DNA of 51,240 nt, taken from assembly GCA_017537925.1 (NCBI GenBank), contig JAFYJW010000011.1, positions 1 through 51,240 on the forward strand. The letters are read 5' to 3'. Position 1 is the first letter of the stretch, and each line of letters starts with the position of its first letter. The notes beneath the pieces are model-generated. The model searched no databases. It was not told the origin of the DNA and saw only the letters and a program-made list of their open reading frames with translations. Made by a program: the position numbers and the translations under genes. Positions 22,758 to 32,165 of this stretch are shown one piece after another. The stretch is from Synergistes sp. (GTDB lineage Bacteria; Synergistota; Synergistia; Synergistales; Synergistaceae).

Positions 22758-23466
22758 GGCATTCCTCCTTCAGCGGGAAAATAAACGCCGCCGCAAGCGA
22801 TATCACAACGGTAAGCATTATCGTGCGGGTGCCGGCGGAAAGCCCTAAATCGCATACGCGGGAAAAGATAAAGCTCGCCGCCATCGAAAAGAGGATAAGA
22901 AGGGCGATAACGGGGTTTTTGCGGGCAGGCGGCACTATAACGGCGATAAACATTCCGAAAAGCCCGGCCGAAAGCGCGGTCACTATATTTTCCGGCAGGA
23001 TATTGCCTGCTATCAGCCCGAAGAGGGTCCCCAGCGACCACCCGGGAATGGCAGACGCGGCCATTCCGTATGCATAAAAGGGCTCGACAAAGCCGGGCTG
23101 CGCGACAGAGAGCCCGAATATCTCGTCTGTCAGGTCATAGGCGATAAGCATCCTGTGCATAAGCGGCGTATCCGGCGATATCTTCTGGCTCATAGCGCAT
23201 GACATAAGCAGATAGCGCGCGTTGGCTACCAGTATCATCACGGCTACTTCAAGGTAACTCGCTCCCGCGGCTATCAGAGTGTAGCCTGCAAACTGACCGG
23301 CCGACGCGTTCTGCGTAAAAGAACTCAGGAATGCCTGAAACGGCGAAAATCCGGCGTTCTTTGCGCAGATGCCCATAGTAAAGCCGACTGCCAGGTAGCC
23401 GAGCATGATGGGGATAGCGTCGCGCATTCCTTTAAAAAAACTCTGGTATTTGTTTCGATCCGACAT
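22744..23466 (-). CDS. azlC: AzlC-family branched-chain amino-acid exporter subunit
   Basis: The membrane protein of 240 residues has the AzlC signature: GMRDAIPIMLGYLAVGFTMG, SSFTQNASAGQFAGYTLI, NARYLLMSCAMS and DLTDEIFGLS. It probably exports excess Leu/Ile/Val-type amino acids, complementing the two LIV importers in this window. It is the first gene of azlCD. The 222 bases between its start and the transglycosylase stop hold no gene, only the hairpin at 23629. Confidence 0.92.
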   Translation of the reverse strand: MSDRNKYQSFFKGMRDAIPIMLGYLAVGFTMGICAKNAGFSPFQAFLSSFTQNASAGQFAGYTLIAAGASYLEVAVMILVANARYLLMSCAMSQKISPDTPLMHRMLIAYDLTDEIFGLSVAQPGFVEPFYAYGMAASAIPGWSLGTLFGLIAGNILPENIVTALSAGLFGMFIAVIVPPARKNPVIALLILFSMAASFIFSRVCDLGLSAGTRTIMLTVVISLAAAFIFPLKEECRDDA

Positions 23467-23628
23467 AATGACGCCCTTTCAGCTTAGCAGATTATTGTTA
23501 GATTATAACGGCATTGCGGCATTTCTGTCCGCTTTTATAAGCCGCGCCGATAAAAAACGGCAAAAAAACAGCTCGATTCTACCGGTATGAGTTTTTGTTT
23601 TCTTTCTTCAGCGGGAAAAAACATATTT

Positions 23629-23657
23629 AAAGGGGAAGGCACATGCCCTCCCCCTTT
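23629..23657 (-). terminator. Stem-loop after the lytic transglycosylase gene
   Basis: AAAGGGG-AAGGC and GCC-CTCCCCCTTT form an imperfect stem around ACAT 30 bases past the minus-strand stop. On that strand TTTAAATATG then TTTTTT follow, so it can act as a terminator. Confidence 0.55.
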
Positions 23658-23688
23658 GCGTTCAGAGCGGTTTTTTGATTCTTTTAAA

Positions 23689-24546
23689 TCAATATCCGGT
23701 ATTGGATTCGTGCTTCTGAAGATGCGCCATATTGTTGTTGACCTTCTTCAGATAACTATGCGCCATTCTTCCTCCGTAATAACGGTTAAGAGCCTTCTGG
23801 AGCGTGCCGTAGACTTTGACATAGCGGGCGAGTATGAGGACTCCTGCTTCGACGCCGCGTTCGGGATCAAACATATGCTCGCGTGTGGCCGCTATCCCCT
23901 TGCTGCGCAGCATCCCGTTATGTACTTTCCACATTACCTGCATCACGCCAAGTGCTCCCGCTTTGCTTGCAGCACCGGGGTTGAATCGGCTTTCCGCCTT
24001 TGCGATGCTTATGACGAGGTCGGACGGTATATTATATTTCTGACTGTAATAAACGAGCGCCATGGCTTCGCGCCATGCTGTTTTCACTGAGAGCTGAGGG
24101 TTCACTTTTCTGATATAGGACGAGGCGTTCGCAACTTTTTTCTGCTTCGCCGGATCCAGCGCAGCCAGCTTGTTGAGAGTACTGACGGGGTGCTCGCTGC
24201 ACCACAGTCCGATATGATCCTTTGAAAGACCCTGTTTTCTCAGTGCATTATAGATAGAGTCGTGATAGACCGGGGCTGATTTTTTCTGTCCGGTCTTCTC
24301 CTCTTCACGGCTGCCGTTTAAAATGACCGCGGTCTTGCTTTCCGCTTCAGCCGTATTTTTTGCTGCCGTACTTTCAGTTACTGTCGATATTACAGTGCCG
24401 TCCGAGAGGGTGCTATGTGTTTTCGGCGCAGTTTCTTCATCCGCGCATTCGGCGTATCCCGCAAGGAAGAACACCGAACAGGCCAGAAGAAGCAGCGCTG
24501 CGATTCGCGGCATACTGAAGCGCCGCTTTTTCATTATTTTTCGCAT
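23689..24546 (-). CDS. Exported lytic transglycosylase (SLT domain)
   Basis: The protein has 285 residues. A basic N-terminus and hydrophobic stretch (IAALLLLACSVFFLAGYAEC) form an export signal, possibly with lipid attachment at the Cys of YAEC. A Thr/Lys/Glu-rich linker follows to about residue 90. The C-terminal SLT domain shows YNIPSDLVISIAKAESRFNP with the catalytic Glu in AKAESRF, then SKAGALGVMQVM and YYGGRMAHSYLKKV. It cleaves peptidoglycan to anhydromuropeptides in the cell wall. ATG 24544-24546 has AAGGAGG five to six bases upstream. Confidence 0.88.
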   Translation of the reverse strand: MRKIMKKRRFSMPRIAALLLLACSVFFLAGYAECADEETAPKTHSTLSDGTVISTVTESTAAKNTAEAESKTAVILNGSREEEKTGQKKSAPVYHDSIYNALRKQGLSKDHIGLWCSEHPVSTLNKLAALDPAKQKKVANASSYIRKVNPQLSVKTAWREAMALVYYSQKYNIPSDLVISIAKAESRFNPGAASKAGALGVMQVMWKVHNGMLRSKGIAATREHMFDPERGVEAGVLILARYVKVYGTLQKALNRYYGGRMAHSYLKKVNNNMAHLQKHESNTGY

Positions 24547-24646
24547 ATATGCCTCCTTAAAATTCGAGAACACGAAAGACAGCCGCTATAACAAGCGTAC
24601 AAAACATATATAGCTGCTTTTCGTGGGCACTCTCAACGCATAGAAT

Positions 24647-24674
24647 ATAATAACGTCAAGCGTCAGGAAGTCAA
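24647..24674 (-). promoter_or_regulatory. Probable promoter of the lytic transglycosylase gene
   Basis: On the minus strand TTGACT (24669-24674) and TATTAT (24647-24652) are 16 bases apart, about 100 bases before the ATG. The rest of 24675-25021 is an AT-rich to mixed stretch without any gene I can support. Confidence 0.5.
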
Positions 24675-25021
24675 GTTTAAATGAACAGGCGATATTTTAT
24701 AAATATAATTTTGTTTTTAGCTTATTTTAAATAGATTTTAGCCAAACCACACGCATTTCACCGATATAATATCAATGTCATTAATATTATTAAATATTCG
24801 CTTTTATTCAGGGCAGGGAAAAGAATGCCGGCAAAAAACTTTTCCGCCCGCAGGCGTAGTCATTACCGAAAGCAGAATGACACGGAAAGCATTACTCCCG
24901 CCGAGCCCGAAAAAGAGTACGCCCCGGCTGATTCCGGCACGGATTCACATATATGATTCAGGAAAGCGGTCTTTCGGAGGCGCTCATATCGCATCGTGCA
25001 TGCGCACGAACAGAGAGAGCA

Positions 25022-25474
25022 TTACCACGGGAGCTTTACAACTATTTTTCTTATATGAGAGCGCGAAGATTCAAGGTCCGCTCCTGGGCGGTGCCCGTCC
25101 CACGGCGCAAGCAGTATCGCGTATCCGCGGGTCAGCTTAAGCTCCTGTCCTGAGCCTTCGTAAAATGCTATGTCGTTTTCCTCGTCATATGGCGTCTTCT
25201 GAAGCAGCTCTTCCACCGGCGCACAGCCGATGCTCTCGGCGCCTTCCAGAACAAGCTGCAGATCCCAGTATTTTCTGTGGGCCTCAAAGGGGATCTCCTC
25301 TTTCGGCTTTGTGTCATATTCCCCGAAACGCAGATCGAGCGGCGAAAAGTCCTCATTTTTCAGTTCGTCGAAGCTTTTCACGCATGACGCCGCAAGAAAG
25401 GCCGACAGCTCCGCCGCGCGGGGGATAAATTCCGGGAGCCTTCTGATAAAATTTTCTGTAGTGTCGTAGATCAT
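25022..25474 (-). CDS. YhcH/YjgK/YiaL family protein
   Basis: The protein has 150 residues and matches the family: MIYDTTENFIRRLPEF, then PFEAHRKYWDLQLVLEGAES, with the metal-binding region AFYEGSGQELKLTRGYAILL and PWDGHRPG near the end. Members adopt a cupin-like beta-sandwich and are linked to sugar or sialic-acid metabolism, but their reaction is not settled. The start at ATG 25472-25474 is preferred because GGTGAGG precedes it and the family begins with MIYD. No sugar operon is adjacent. Confidence 0.88.
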   Translation of the reverse strand: MIYDTTENFIRRLPEFIPRAAELSAFLAASCVKSFDELKNEDFSPLDLRFGEYDTKPKEEIPFEAHRKYWDLQLVLEGAESIGCAPVEELLQKTPYDEENDIAFYEGSGQELKLTRGYAILLAPWDGHRPGADLESSRSHIRKIVVKLPW

Positions 25475-25554
25475 ATTATCCTCACCCTCTGTCATGCGTT
25501 AAAGATTCCGATATGCCGCGCGCGCAGTCCGTCCGCCGCGCCCGCGCAGACTCT

Positions 25555-27492
25555 TTATTTTATTTCTTCGATCTTCACTCCGAGCTCCTCCCATTCGGAA
25601 TAGAGCCTGCGGAGCGCGTCCTCGGTACCGTTCAGTTCTATCATCAGGCTCTGTATCTTTGCGGAATCCGAAAGGACCTCCGGAGAGCAGAGCATCGCGT
25701 TTATCTCTTCCTTGCGGGACTCTTTTTCTTCTATCTCTTTTTCGCAGGCCTTAAGACGATCCGACAGCCCTTTCTTTGCCCGGTAGAGCCTGTTGCGCTC
25801 CTCCGCCTCGGCCCGCTTTTGCTCTTTTGTCCTGTTTTCAGGCGCGGCGGCGCTTTTTTTCGCGGCGGCGGCTGCCTCCTCCTCACGCTCTTTTTCCGCG
25901 CGCTTTTCGATGAACCATGAATAATTGCCGCGATAGTCATACAGGCGTCCGCCGCGTATTTCAAGGACACGGGTGACGAGGTCGTCTAAAAACGCCCTGT
26001 CGTGCGACACTATCAGTATCGTGCCGCCGTATTTAAGAAGAGCTTTCTGGAAAAGCTCCTTCGTGGCGTAATCCAGATGGTTCGTAGGTTCGTCAAGTAT
26101 CAAAAGGTTGGATTCGGAAAGCAGCATCTTAAGCAGCCCGAGGCGGGATTTCTCACCGCCGGAAAGCACGGAGACAGGTTTGTATATATCGTCGCCGGAA
26201 AAGAGAAACGCGCCAAGCAGGTCTCTCTTTTCCACGTCGAGCAGCTTCGAGCCGGTGTTGCAGACCTCCTGCCAGACCGTGCGGCTGTAATCAAGGTTCT
26301 GCGCGCTTTCCTGAGAGAAATACGCCTTTTTTACATTCAGGCCGAGATCCGCAGTCCCTGCCGTAGGCTCTTCGCTGTGGTTCAACAGGCGCATCAGCGT
26401 AGATTTGCCGGCGCCGTTCACCCCGACCAGAGCCACGCGTTCACCGCGTTCCACCACCAGATCTATTCCGGAGAAAACGGTATTGTCACCGTAGCGTTTT
26501 GTGAGCCCCTCTGCCTTTATTACGGCAAGGCCGCTTCTCGGGCTTTCCGGGAAGCGGAAATTCACGTTCTTCGCGTGCGTTTCCTCTTCGATCAGCTCCA
26601 TTTTTTCGAGCTGTTTCATCCGGCTCTGCACCTGACGGGCTTTTGTGGCTTTATAGCGGAAGCGCTCGGCAAAACGCTTTATATCGGCTATCTTTTCCTG
26701 CTGCTGTTCGCGCTCCGCGGCAAGGCGGGCTCTACGCTCCTCGCGCTCTATAAGGAATTTCCCGTAGCCGCATGAATAAAAGCTCATTTTCCCGCATGAC
26801 AGCTCCGCGACGGAAGTCACTGTGTTCTCCAGGAAGCGCCTGTCGTGCGACACCGTTATTATCGTGCCCTGATAGTTCCGCAGCCAGCCTTCCAGCCACT
26901 CCATGCTTTCGGTATCCAGGTGGTTGGTCGGTTCGTCGAGCAGCAATATATCGGGGCGCTGCAGCAGCAGGGCAGCGATCGCTATGCGCATCTTCCAGCC
27001 TCCGGAGAATTCCGAAGTCATGCGGGAGGCGTCCCGTTCCGGCGCAAAGCCCAGTCCGTGCAGGACACGCTTGGCCTCCGTTTCGAATTCGAATCCGCCT
27101 TTTGCCTCGAACTGCCGCTGCAGCCTGTCATACTGCGAAAGAAGCGAATGCAGCCCGTCCGCGTCTTTGTCCGCGCCGGACATCAGGTGCTCGCATTCGG
27201 ACGTCCTGTGAATAAGCTCGGTAAGTCCCGCGCACTCTCTCAGATGATCCAGCAGCGGCATCGCTTTTATCTCGACAAGATCCTGAGGGAGATAACCGAC
27301 GGCACAGCCTTTCGGCATCGTGATCGTACCCTCGTAATCCGCGGTCCCCGCAAGAGCACGAAGGAATGTGGTCTTCCCGGCACCGTTGTCCCCTACCAGG
27401 CCTATTCTGCTTTTGGGGGTTATGAACCAGTCGATTCCGCGCAGGACTTCCTGCTCCCCGAAATTGATCTTAAGCCCTTTTATCTCGATCAT
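25555..27492 (-). CDS. ABC-F family ATPase
   Basis: The protein has 645 residues with two ABC domains and no membrane segments. Domain 1 has GDNGAGKTTFLRAL, the signature SGGWKMRIAIAALLL and DEPTNHLDTESMEWLE. A charged linker follows with RYKATKARQVQSRMKQLEKM, the P-site-tRNA-interaction linker region of ABC-F proteins. Domain 2 has GVNGAGKSTLMRLL, LSGGEKSRLGLLKMLL and DEPTNHLDYATKELF. The C-terminus, from about residue 535, is a lysine/glutamate-rich coiled coil. ABC-F proteins act on the ribosome as translation factors or give antibiotic protection. It resembles the YdiF/Uup group; resistance function cannot be read from sequence. Confidence 0.92.
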   Translation of the reverse strand: MIEIKGLKINFGEQEVLRGIDWFITPKSRIGLVGDNGAGKTTFLRALAGTADYEGTITMPKGCAVGYLPQDLVEIKAMPLLDHLRECAGLTELIHRTSECEHLMSGADKDADGLHSLLSQYDRLQRQFEAKGGFEFETEAKRVLHGLGFAPERDASRMTSEFSGGWKMRIAIAALLLQRPDILLLDEPTNHLDTESMEWLEGWLRNYQGTIITVSHDRRFLENTVTSVAELSCGKMSFYSCGYGKFLIEREERRARLAAEREQQQEKIADIKRFAERFRYKATKARQVQSRMKQLEKMELIEEETHAKNVNFRFPESPRSGLAVIKAEGLTKRYGDNTVFSGIDLVVERGERVALVGVNGAGKSTLMRLLNHSEEPTAGTADLGLNVKKAYFSQESAQNLDYSRTVWQEVCNTGSKLLDVEKRDLLGAFLFSGDDIYKPVSVLSGGEKSRLGLLKMLLSESNLLILDEPTNHLDYATKELFQKALLKYGGTILIVSHDRAFLDDLVTRVLEIRGGRLYDYRGNYSWFIEKRAEKEREEEAAAAAKKSAAAPENRTKEQKRAEAEERNRLYRAKKGLSDRLKACEKEIEEKESRKEEINAMLCSPEVLSDSAKIQSLMIELNGTEDALRRLYSEWEELGVKIEEIK

Positions 27493-27582
27493 GAGCGTGC
27501 CGCTTCCCTTTCGCCGTCATACAACTTAATTATAAAATATCAGCCCTGTTTTATGAAAATATCCCCGAAGCCGCTTCGGGCG

Positions 27583-28644
27583 TCATTTCCCGGAAAGCAT
27601 GTCATCCGCGTCTATCAGCTCATAGCTGGTGCTTCCCAGGCCGATTCTTTCGGCATACAGCAGCTGTTCCGTTCCTTTGAACGCGTGTCCCGCTTCTTTT
27701 GCGGCGTCACAGCAGGCCATATCCACCGCAACCGGGTCTGTGCCTGCGAAGACTCCTATATCGCGCATAACGGGCGTCATCTTCTTTGATATACAGTCGC
27801 AGTTCTCTGTTATGCTGACCGCGAAGTTAATGTATATATTGCGTTTGCCGGCCTGAGCCGCATACGCGTATTCAGCGAGGCGCTCATAAAAGTCGCCGCG
27901 GCGCAGCAGCGCAAAACATGCGCTTTTAAGCGTATATATCGACACGGCTTTGTTGGGGCATACGGCAAAACAGGCGCCGCAGCCTATACATTTTCTGCCG
28001 TCGATTCTCACTTTCCCGTTTTTGCCTATTGCGCCTGCGGGGCAGGCGGCGGCGCATATCCCGCACTTTCTGCAGAGAAGGCCTATAATGTACGGTTTTA
28101 TGCCCATATGCATCGCAAGCTTGCCGCCCTTCGCGGCGCAGCCCATCGAAAGCTGCTTCAGCGCTCCTCCGAAACCGGCAAGCCTGTGCCCCTTAAAGTG
28201 TGAAAGCACTATCATCTGACTGTACTTCCGATACTCCGCGCCTATCATGCAGCTTTTGAAATGGCGGCCGTTTATCGGTATTTCAGCAAGATCCTCGCCG
28301 GCGTCCCCGTCCGCGATCACGACGGGAAGCCGCGTGAAACCGTGCACAAGCGCGAGCTTTATATGAGAGCTGCGTCTTGTGCGCGCTCCGGTGTACAGCA
28401 CGGATGTGTCCATAAAATGAGACGATATGCCCCGCTCCTCAAGAAAGTCTATGATTCCGTCATAGCAGCCGGGCTTTATGTAAGTTACGTTGCCCTCCTC
28501 GCCGAAGTGCACCTTAAGCGGAATCTCTTTTTCGAGCGCAAGGCCCTCTTCTTCAACGAGCAGGGCAAGCAGCGCTTTTGCCGCATCCGACAGCTCCCTT
28601 TCGGAAGATCTTTCACCGCTTTTCATATAATATACTTTCGACAT
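27583..28644 (-). CDS. DUF362 protein with two 4Fe-4S clusters
   Basis: The protein has 353 residues. The N-terminal DUF362 region includes KVYYMKSGERS, VHFGEEGNVTYIKPG and VLSHFKGHRLAGFGGALKQL, with GCAAKGGK near residue 175. Two ferredoxin motifs follow: CRKCGICAAACPAGAI and CIGCGACFAVCPNKAVS. The tail has GTDPVAVDMACCDAA. These proteins are common in anaerobes, often with redox roles not yet defined. The start at ATG 28642-28644 gives the family N-terminus; GGTGG upstream is a modest ribosome site and the frame stays open to 28698. Confidence 0.85.
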   Translation of the reverse strand: MSKVYYMKSGERSSERELSDAAKALLALLVEEEGLALEKEIPLKVHFGEEGNVTYIKPGCYDGIIDFLEERGISSHFMDTSVLYTGARTRRSSHIKLALVHGFTRLPVVIADGDAGEDLAEIPINGRHFKSCMIGAEYRKYSQMIVLSHFKGHRLAGFGGALKQLSMGCAAKGGKLAMHMGIKPYIIGLLCRKCGICAAACPAGAIGKNGKVRIDGRKCIGCGACFAVCPNKAVSIYTLKSACFALLRRGDFYERLAEYAYAAQAGKRNIYINFAVSITENCDCISKKMTPVMRDIGVFAGTDPVAVDMACCDAAKEAGHAFKGTEQLLYAERIGLGSTSYELIDADDMLSGK

Positions 28645-28767
28645 CAGAACCACCGCTAAAAAGTTTTCAGATACGCGATCAATTATATACCAAGACAAAA
28701 AACTGCATATAAAACATTAAATGACGTTTTATGCAGATGTTTATCAAAAATAAGCATCAAAATACGC

Positions 28768-28796
28768 TTGACTTTATGCTTAATCAGATGTATAAA
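28768..28796 (+). promoter_or_regulatory. Sigma70 promoter of glnN
   Basis: TTGACT (28768-28773) and TATAAA (28791-28796) are separated by 17 bases, 42 bases upstream of the glnN ATG. Confidence 0.8.
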
Positions 28797-28837
28797 GTCG
28801 CTGTTGAAACAAATCGTCTGTAAAGAAGGGGTCGAAA

Positions 28838-30973
28838 ATGCCGGAAACAAAAGAATACGCGAAGATGAAAGATATCTACGGTTCGCTCGTCTTTGACCGC
28901 AAAGAGATGAAGCAGCGTCTCCCAAAAGATGTTTACGAAATGCTGACAGCAGCGATAGAAGGCCGTCAGAAGCTGGATTCCGGCATCGCAGACACCGTTG
29001 CGCTCGCGATGAAGGACTGGGCGGTATCAAAGGGAGCCGACCACTGGGCGCACTGGTTCCACCCTCTTTCGGAAACGACGGCTGAAAAGCACGCGGCATT
29101 TCTTACCGCTGACGAAAACGGAAATCCTCTCAACTCATTCCGCGGAAAAGACCTTATGCAGAGCGAGCCCGACGCGTCTTCGTTCCCCTCCGGAGGCACG
29201 CGCAGCACTTTCGAAGCACGCGGCTATTCCGCGTGGGACCCGACAAGCCCGGCGTTCGTTATCCGTTCTAAAAAGGGCGGCACGCTATGTATCCCTTCGG
29301 TATTTTTGGCCTACGACGGCTCTCCGCTCGACCTTAAGACATACCTGCTGCGGGCCATGGAAGCCGCGGAAAGCCGCGCGATGAAAATGCTCAAGCTCTT
29401 CGGCAACCGCGGCGTGCGTTATGTGCACGCCACAGTGGGCGGGGAACAGGAATTCTTCCTGCTTGACCGTCCGCGCGCGCAGAAACGCCCCGACATAAGG
29501 TTCTGCGGCCGCACGCTTGTCGGTTCGCCGCCGCCGCGCGACCAGAAGATGGAAGACCACTATTTCGGCGCGATCCCCGCACGCGTCCTTTCATACATGG
29601 AAGACGTGCAGCGTGATCTGGCGCGTCTCGGCGTGGACGTGGCGACGCGCCACAATGAAGTCGCGCGCTGTCAGTTTGAGTTTGCGCCCAAATTTACCGA
29701 AGCAAACCTCGCCTGCGACCAGAACCAGCTGATAATGGAAACGATGCGCAAGATGGCGCGGGAGCATGACCTTCGCCTGCTCTTCCACGAGAAGCCGTTC
29801 AAGGACATGAACGGGAGCGGCAAGCATATCAATTTCTCGCTTGAGGACAGCGAGGGACGCAACCTGCTCAAGCCTTCCACAAACCACAGGAAGAACGTGA
29901 TATTCCTTTCGTTCCTGGCCTCGTTCATACTGGGCGTCTCCAAACATTTCGGACTGCTGCAGGCGTCCGTTTCGACCCCGGGCAATATGTACAGGCTGGG
30001 CGGGAATGAGGCGCCCCCGTATATCATAAGCGTCTACCTCGGGGAAACTGTCGCCGGAATGATTCGCGCGATCGAAGAGGGCGGCGGCAGCGACGTGGCG
30101 AGTCCGGATAAAAACACGCTGAATCTCGGCCTTCCAAAGCTGCCGGACATCGTCGCGTTCGACAGCGACAGGAACCGCACAAGTCCGATAGCTTTCACCG
30201 GCAATAAATTCGAGTTCCGCGCTCCAGGCGCTTCGCAGGCAATGGCTACGCCGGTCATGGCGATCCTGTCGATCTGGGCCTCCGGGCTTGAAGAGTTCAT
30301 CAATCTTTTCGAAAAACGCATAAACAACGGGGAAGACCCTGTGGACGCAGCGATCGAGACTATAAGAAAAGTGTCGAAGATGAGCCGCAGCATACGCTTC
30401 GAAGGGGACTCCTACACAGACAAATGGCATAAGGAAGCCGAGAAGCGCGGCCTGGTAAAGGCCAATACGATTCCGCAGGGCATCGACCTCTTCATGGAAC
30501 CTTCGACGGTAAAAATGCTGGGGGAGATGGGAGTCTTCTCAAAGAAGGAGCTTGAGGCCTTCCATACGATAAAGATCGAGAATTTCGTGAAGAACATCGA
30601 GATCGAGATATCCGTGCTGCGGGATATGGTATGGGAAGGCATACTGCCTGCTATATCAAAGCAGCTGCTGCTCGAATTCAGCTCCTGCGAGATAGCGGAG
30701 AAAATGGGCGCCGCGGGTATCGACAGCTGGAAGAAAGTGTTGCTGCACCTTGCCGAGTCCAAGACAAAGCTCATCGATCTGACGCATGAACTTTCAGAAC
30801 TACACGAGAAGATGGGCAAAATGACGGCGCGCGAGCATGCCGACGAGATAGTAAACAGGGCTGTGCCTCTGATGAATGAGATTCGCAGGGTCGCGGACGC
30901 AGCCGAAGGTTATTTCTCGAAAGACAATATGCCCTACCCGAATTACAGAGATCTGCTTTCACTTTCAGCCTGA
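28838..30973 (+). CDS. glnN: Glutamine synthetase type III
   Basis: The protein has 711 residues, typical of the large type III enzyme. The type III N-terminus shows YGSLVFDRKEMKQRLPKDVY, and WAVSKGADHWAHWFHPLSE precedes the catalytic core. In the core are FPSGGTRSTFEARGYSAWDP, VGGEQEFFLLDR (metal glutamates), RHNEVARCQFEFAP, MNGSGKHINFSL and RVPGGNEAP-like RLGGNEAPPYI. The enzyme makes glutamine from glutamate and ammonia with ATP. A long C-terminal helical region follows residue 530. It is monocistronic with its own promoter and terminator. Confidence 0.95.
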   Translation: MPETKEYAKMKDIYGSLVFDRKEMKQRLPKDVYEMLTAAIEGRQKLDSGIADTVALAMKDWAVSKGADHWAHWFHPLSETTAEKHAAFLTADENGNPLNSFRGKDLMQSEPDASSFPSGGTRSTFEARGYSAWDPTSPAFVIRSKKGGTLCIPSVFLAYDGSPLDLKTYLLRAMEAAESRAMKMLKLFGNRGVRYVHATVGGEQEFFLLDRPRAQKRPDIRFCGRTLVGSPPPRDQKMEDHYFGAIPARVLSYMEDVQRDLARLGVDVATRHNEVARCQFEFAPKFTEANLACDQNQLIMETMRKMAREHDLRLLFHEKPFKDMNGSGKHINFSLEDSEGRNLLKPSTNHRKNVIFLSFLASFILGVSKHFGLLQASVSTPGNMYRLGGNEAPPYIISVYLGETVAGMIRAIEEGGGSDVASPDKNTLNLGLPKLPDIVAFDSDRNRTSPIAFTGNKFEFRAPGASQAMATPVMAILSIWASGLEEFINLFEKRINNGEDPVDAAIETIRKVSKMSRSIRFEGDSYTDKWHKEAEKRGLVKANTIPQGIDLFMEPSTVKMLGEMGVFSKKELEAFHTIKIENFVKNIEIEISVLRDMVWEGILPAISKQLLLEFSSCEIAEKMGAAGIDSWKKVLLHLAESKTKLIDLTHELSELHEKMGKMTAREHADEIVNRAVPLMNEIRRVADAAEGYFSKDNMPYPNYRDLLSLSA

Positions 30974-30990
30974 TCTCACTTACAGGACTG

Positions 30991-31024
30991 CTCCGGCTGC
31001 CGAAAAACGACAGCCGGAGTTTTT
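30991..31024 (+). terminator. Terminator after glnN
   Basis: CTCCGGCTG and CAGCCGGAG form a nine-base-pair stem around an 11-base loop, then TTTTT. Confidence 0.9.
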
Positions 31025-31084
31025 GTTATGCATAGAAAAACCTGCCGCTGCAGCCGGCCCGCATACCATCATGAAGAGCTTTTA

Positions 31085-31930
31085 TCAGCCGCACAAAGCA
31101 AGGAGCTTTTCCGCGTTTCCCGCAAGCAGCGCGGCTTTTTCGGCGGAGGATAGCCCGGTCCGCTCAATATGTTCTTTGTATCTTTCGAACTTCAGCAGCG
31201 GCCAGTCGGAACCGAACAGAATCCTTTCTCCGGCTCCGGCGGCAAATACCGCGTCCATCACGCGCGGCTCATAAAGCCACGGCCATGCCGCAGTGTCAAA
31301 GTACGCGTTTGCCGCAAGAAGCTTCATCTCGGGCATCGCGGAGAAGGCCCACAGCCCGCCTCCGAAGTGGGCGAATACAACGCGGACAAGCGGAAAATCG
31401 CGGCAGAATGCCGCGGCCTCACGCGCCCCGCTTGTGCCTTTGCCGGCATAACTGTGTCCTGCCTGCTCCGCGGTATGGAACATTATGAATTTTCCGCGTT
31501 CACGGCAGACCTCGCAGAGCGCGCGAAGCGTCCGTGCGTCGTCAAGTGCGAAGCCCTGCCCGTCGGGGAAGAGCTCGCCAATGCCAGCCGCGCCCAGATC
31601 AAAGGCGCGCTCAGCTTCGCGCACGGCGTCCGGCGACGCAGGGGAGACCACGGCAAGAGGCACTATGCGCCCGCCGCAGTTTTTTGCCGCCTCAAAGAGA
31701 TGATCATTCATTTCACGGCACAGCGCTGTATCCCGGAAAGCAAAGGTAGTAGCGAACGAGCGCCCGATGCCGGAGGCGTCCATCGCTTCGATCAGTTCCC
31801 GGGACGTCCCCCATTTATGAAAGCGCGACGACGTCAGCATATCGAACCACGGCTCGCGCGCGGCTATCTTCTCCCGTTCCTTTTTCAAAAATTCCGGATA
31901 TATATGTACATGCGAATCGATTATTTCCAT
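31085..31930 (-). CDS. Amidohydrolase-2 family metal-dependent hydrolase
   Basis: The protein has 281 residues of a TIM-barrel metal hydrolase. The metal motif DSHVHIYPEF is at residues 5-14, GRIVPLAVVSP and GIGELFPDGQGFALDD follow, and VVFAHFGGGLW and ILFGSDWPLLKF supply the later His and Asp ligands. Members of this group include decarboxylases and lactonases, so the reaction is open. ATG 31928-31930 has AAGGCGGAAG upstream and the metal motif follows at once; in-frame upstream sequence to 32041 lacks a ribosome site. Confidence 0.85.
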   Translation of the reverse strand: MEIIDSHVHIYPEFLKKEREKIAAREPWFDMLTSSRFHKWGTSRELIEAMDASGIGRSFATTFAFRDTALCREMNDHLFEAAKNCGGRIVPLAVVSPASPDAVREAERAFDLGAAGIGELFPDGQGFALDDARTLRALCEVCRERGKFIMFHTAEQAGHSYAGKGTSGAREAAAFCRDFPLVRVVFAHFGGGLWAFSAMPEMKLLAANAYFDTAAWPWLYEPRVMDAVFAAGAGERILFGSDWPLLKFERYKEHIERTGLSSAEKAALLAGNAEKLLALCG

Positions 31931-32072
31931 CTGTGATCTTCCGCCTTCGTCTGTTTTTTGCCGTTTCCGATAGTACGCGCTGAAAAAGCATTTATGTTTT
32001 AACTCCGCGCGATGGGGCTGTTGCACTGAGCGATAGTGCATAAGCCGATGGACAGAGAAAAGAGATAAAGCA

Positions 32073-32098
32073 AGGCCCGACTTAAAAAGTTCGGGCCT
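32073..32098. other. Intergenic stem-loop upstream of the amidohydrolase gene
   Basis: AGGCCCGACTT and AAGTTCGGGCCT form a strong hairpin with one bulge around an AAA loop, but only GTTCTC follows on the plus strand and CTTTATC on the minus strand. It may terminate the minus-strand pRiA4b-like transcript. Nothing else is visible in 31931-32165. Confidence 0.5.
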
Positions 32099-32165
32099 GT
32101 TCTCAGAACATTATAAAACGGACGGTTTGCGCCTCTGTCCGCGCAAGTCCGCTGCCCCGGCCGAT

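Noticed and set aside
24775-25140. 121-residue frame in the gap before the YhcH gene
   Set aside because: It runs into the YhcH gene on the other strand, has no ribosome site and its composition is not protein-like.
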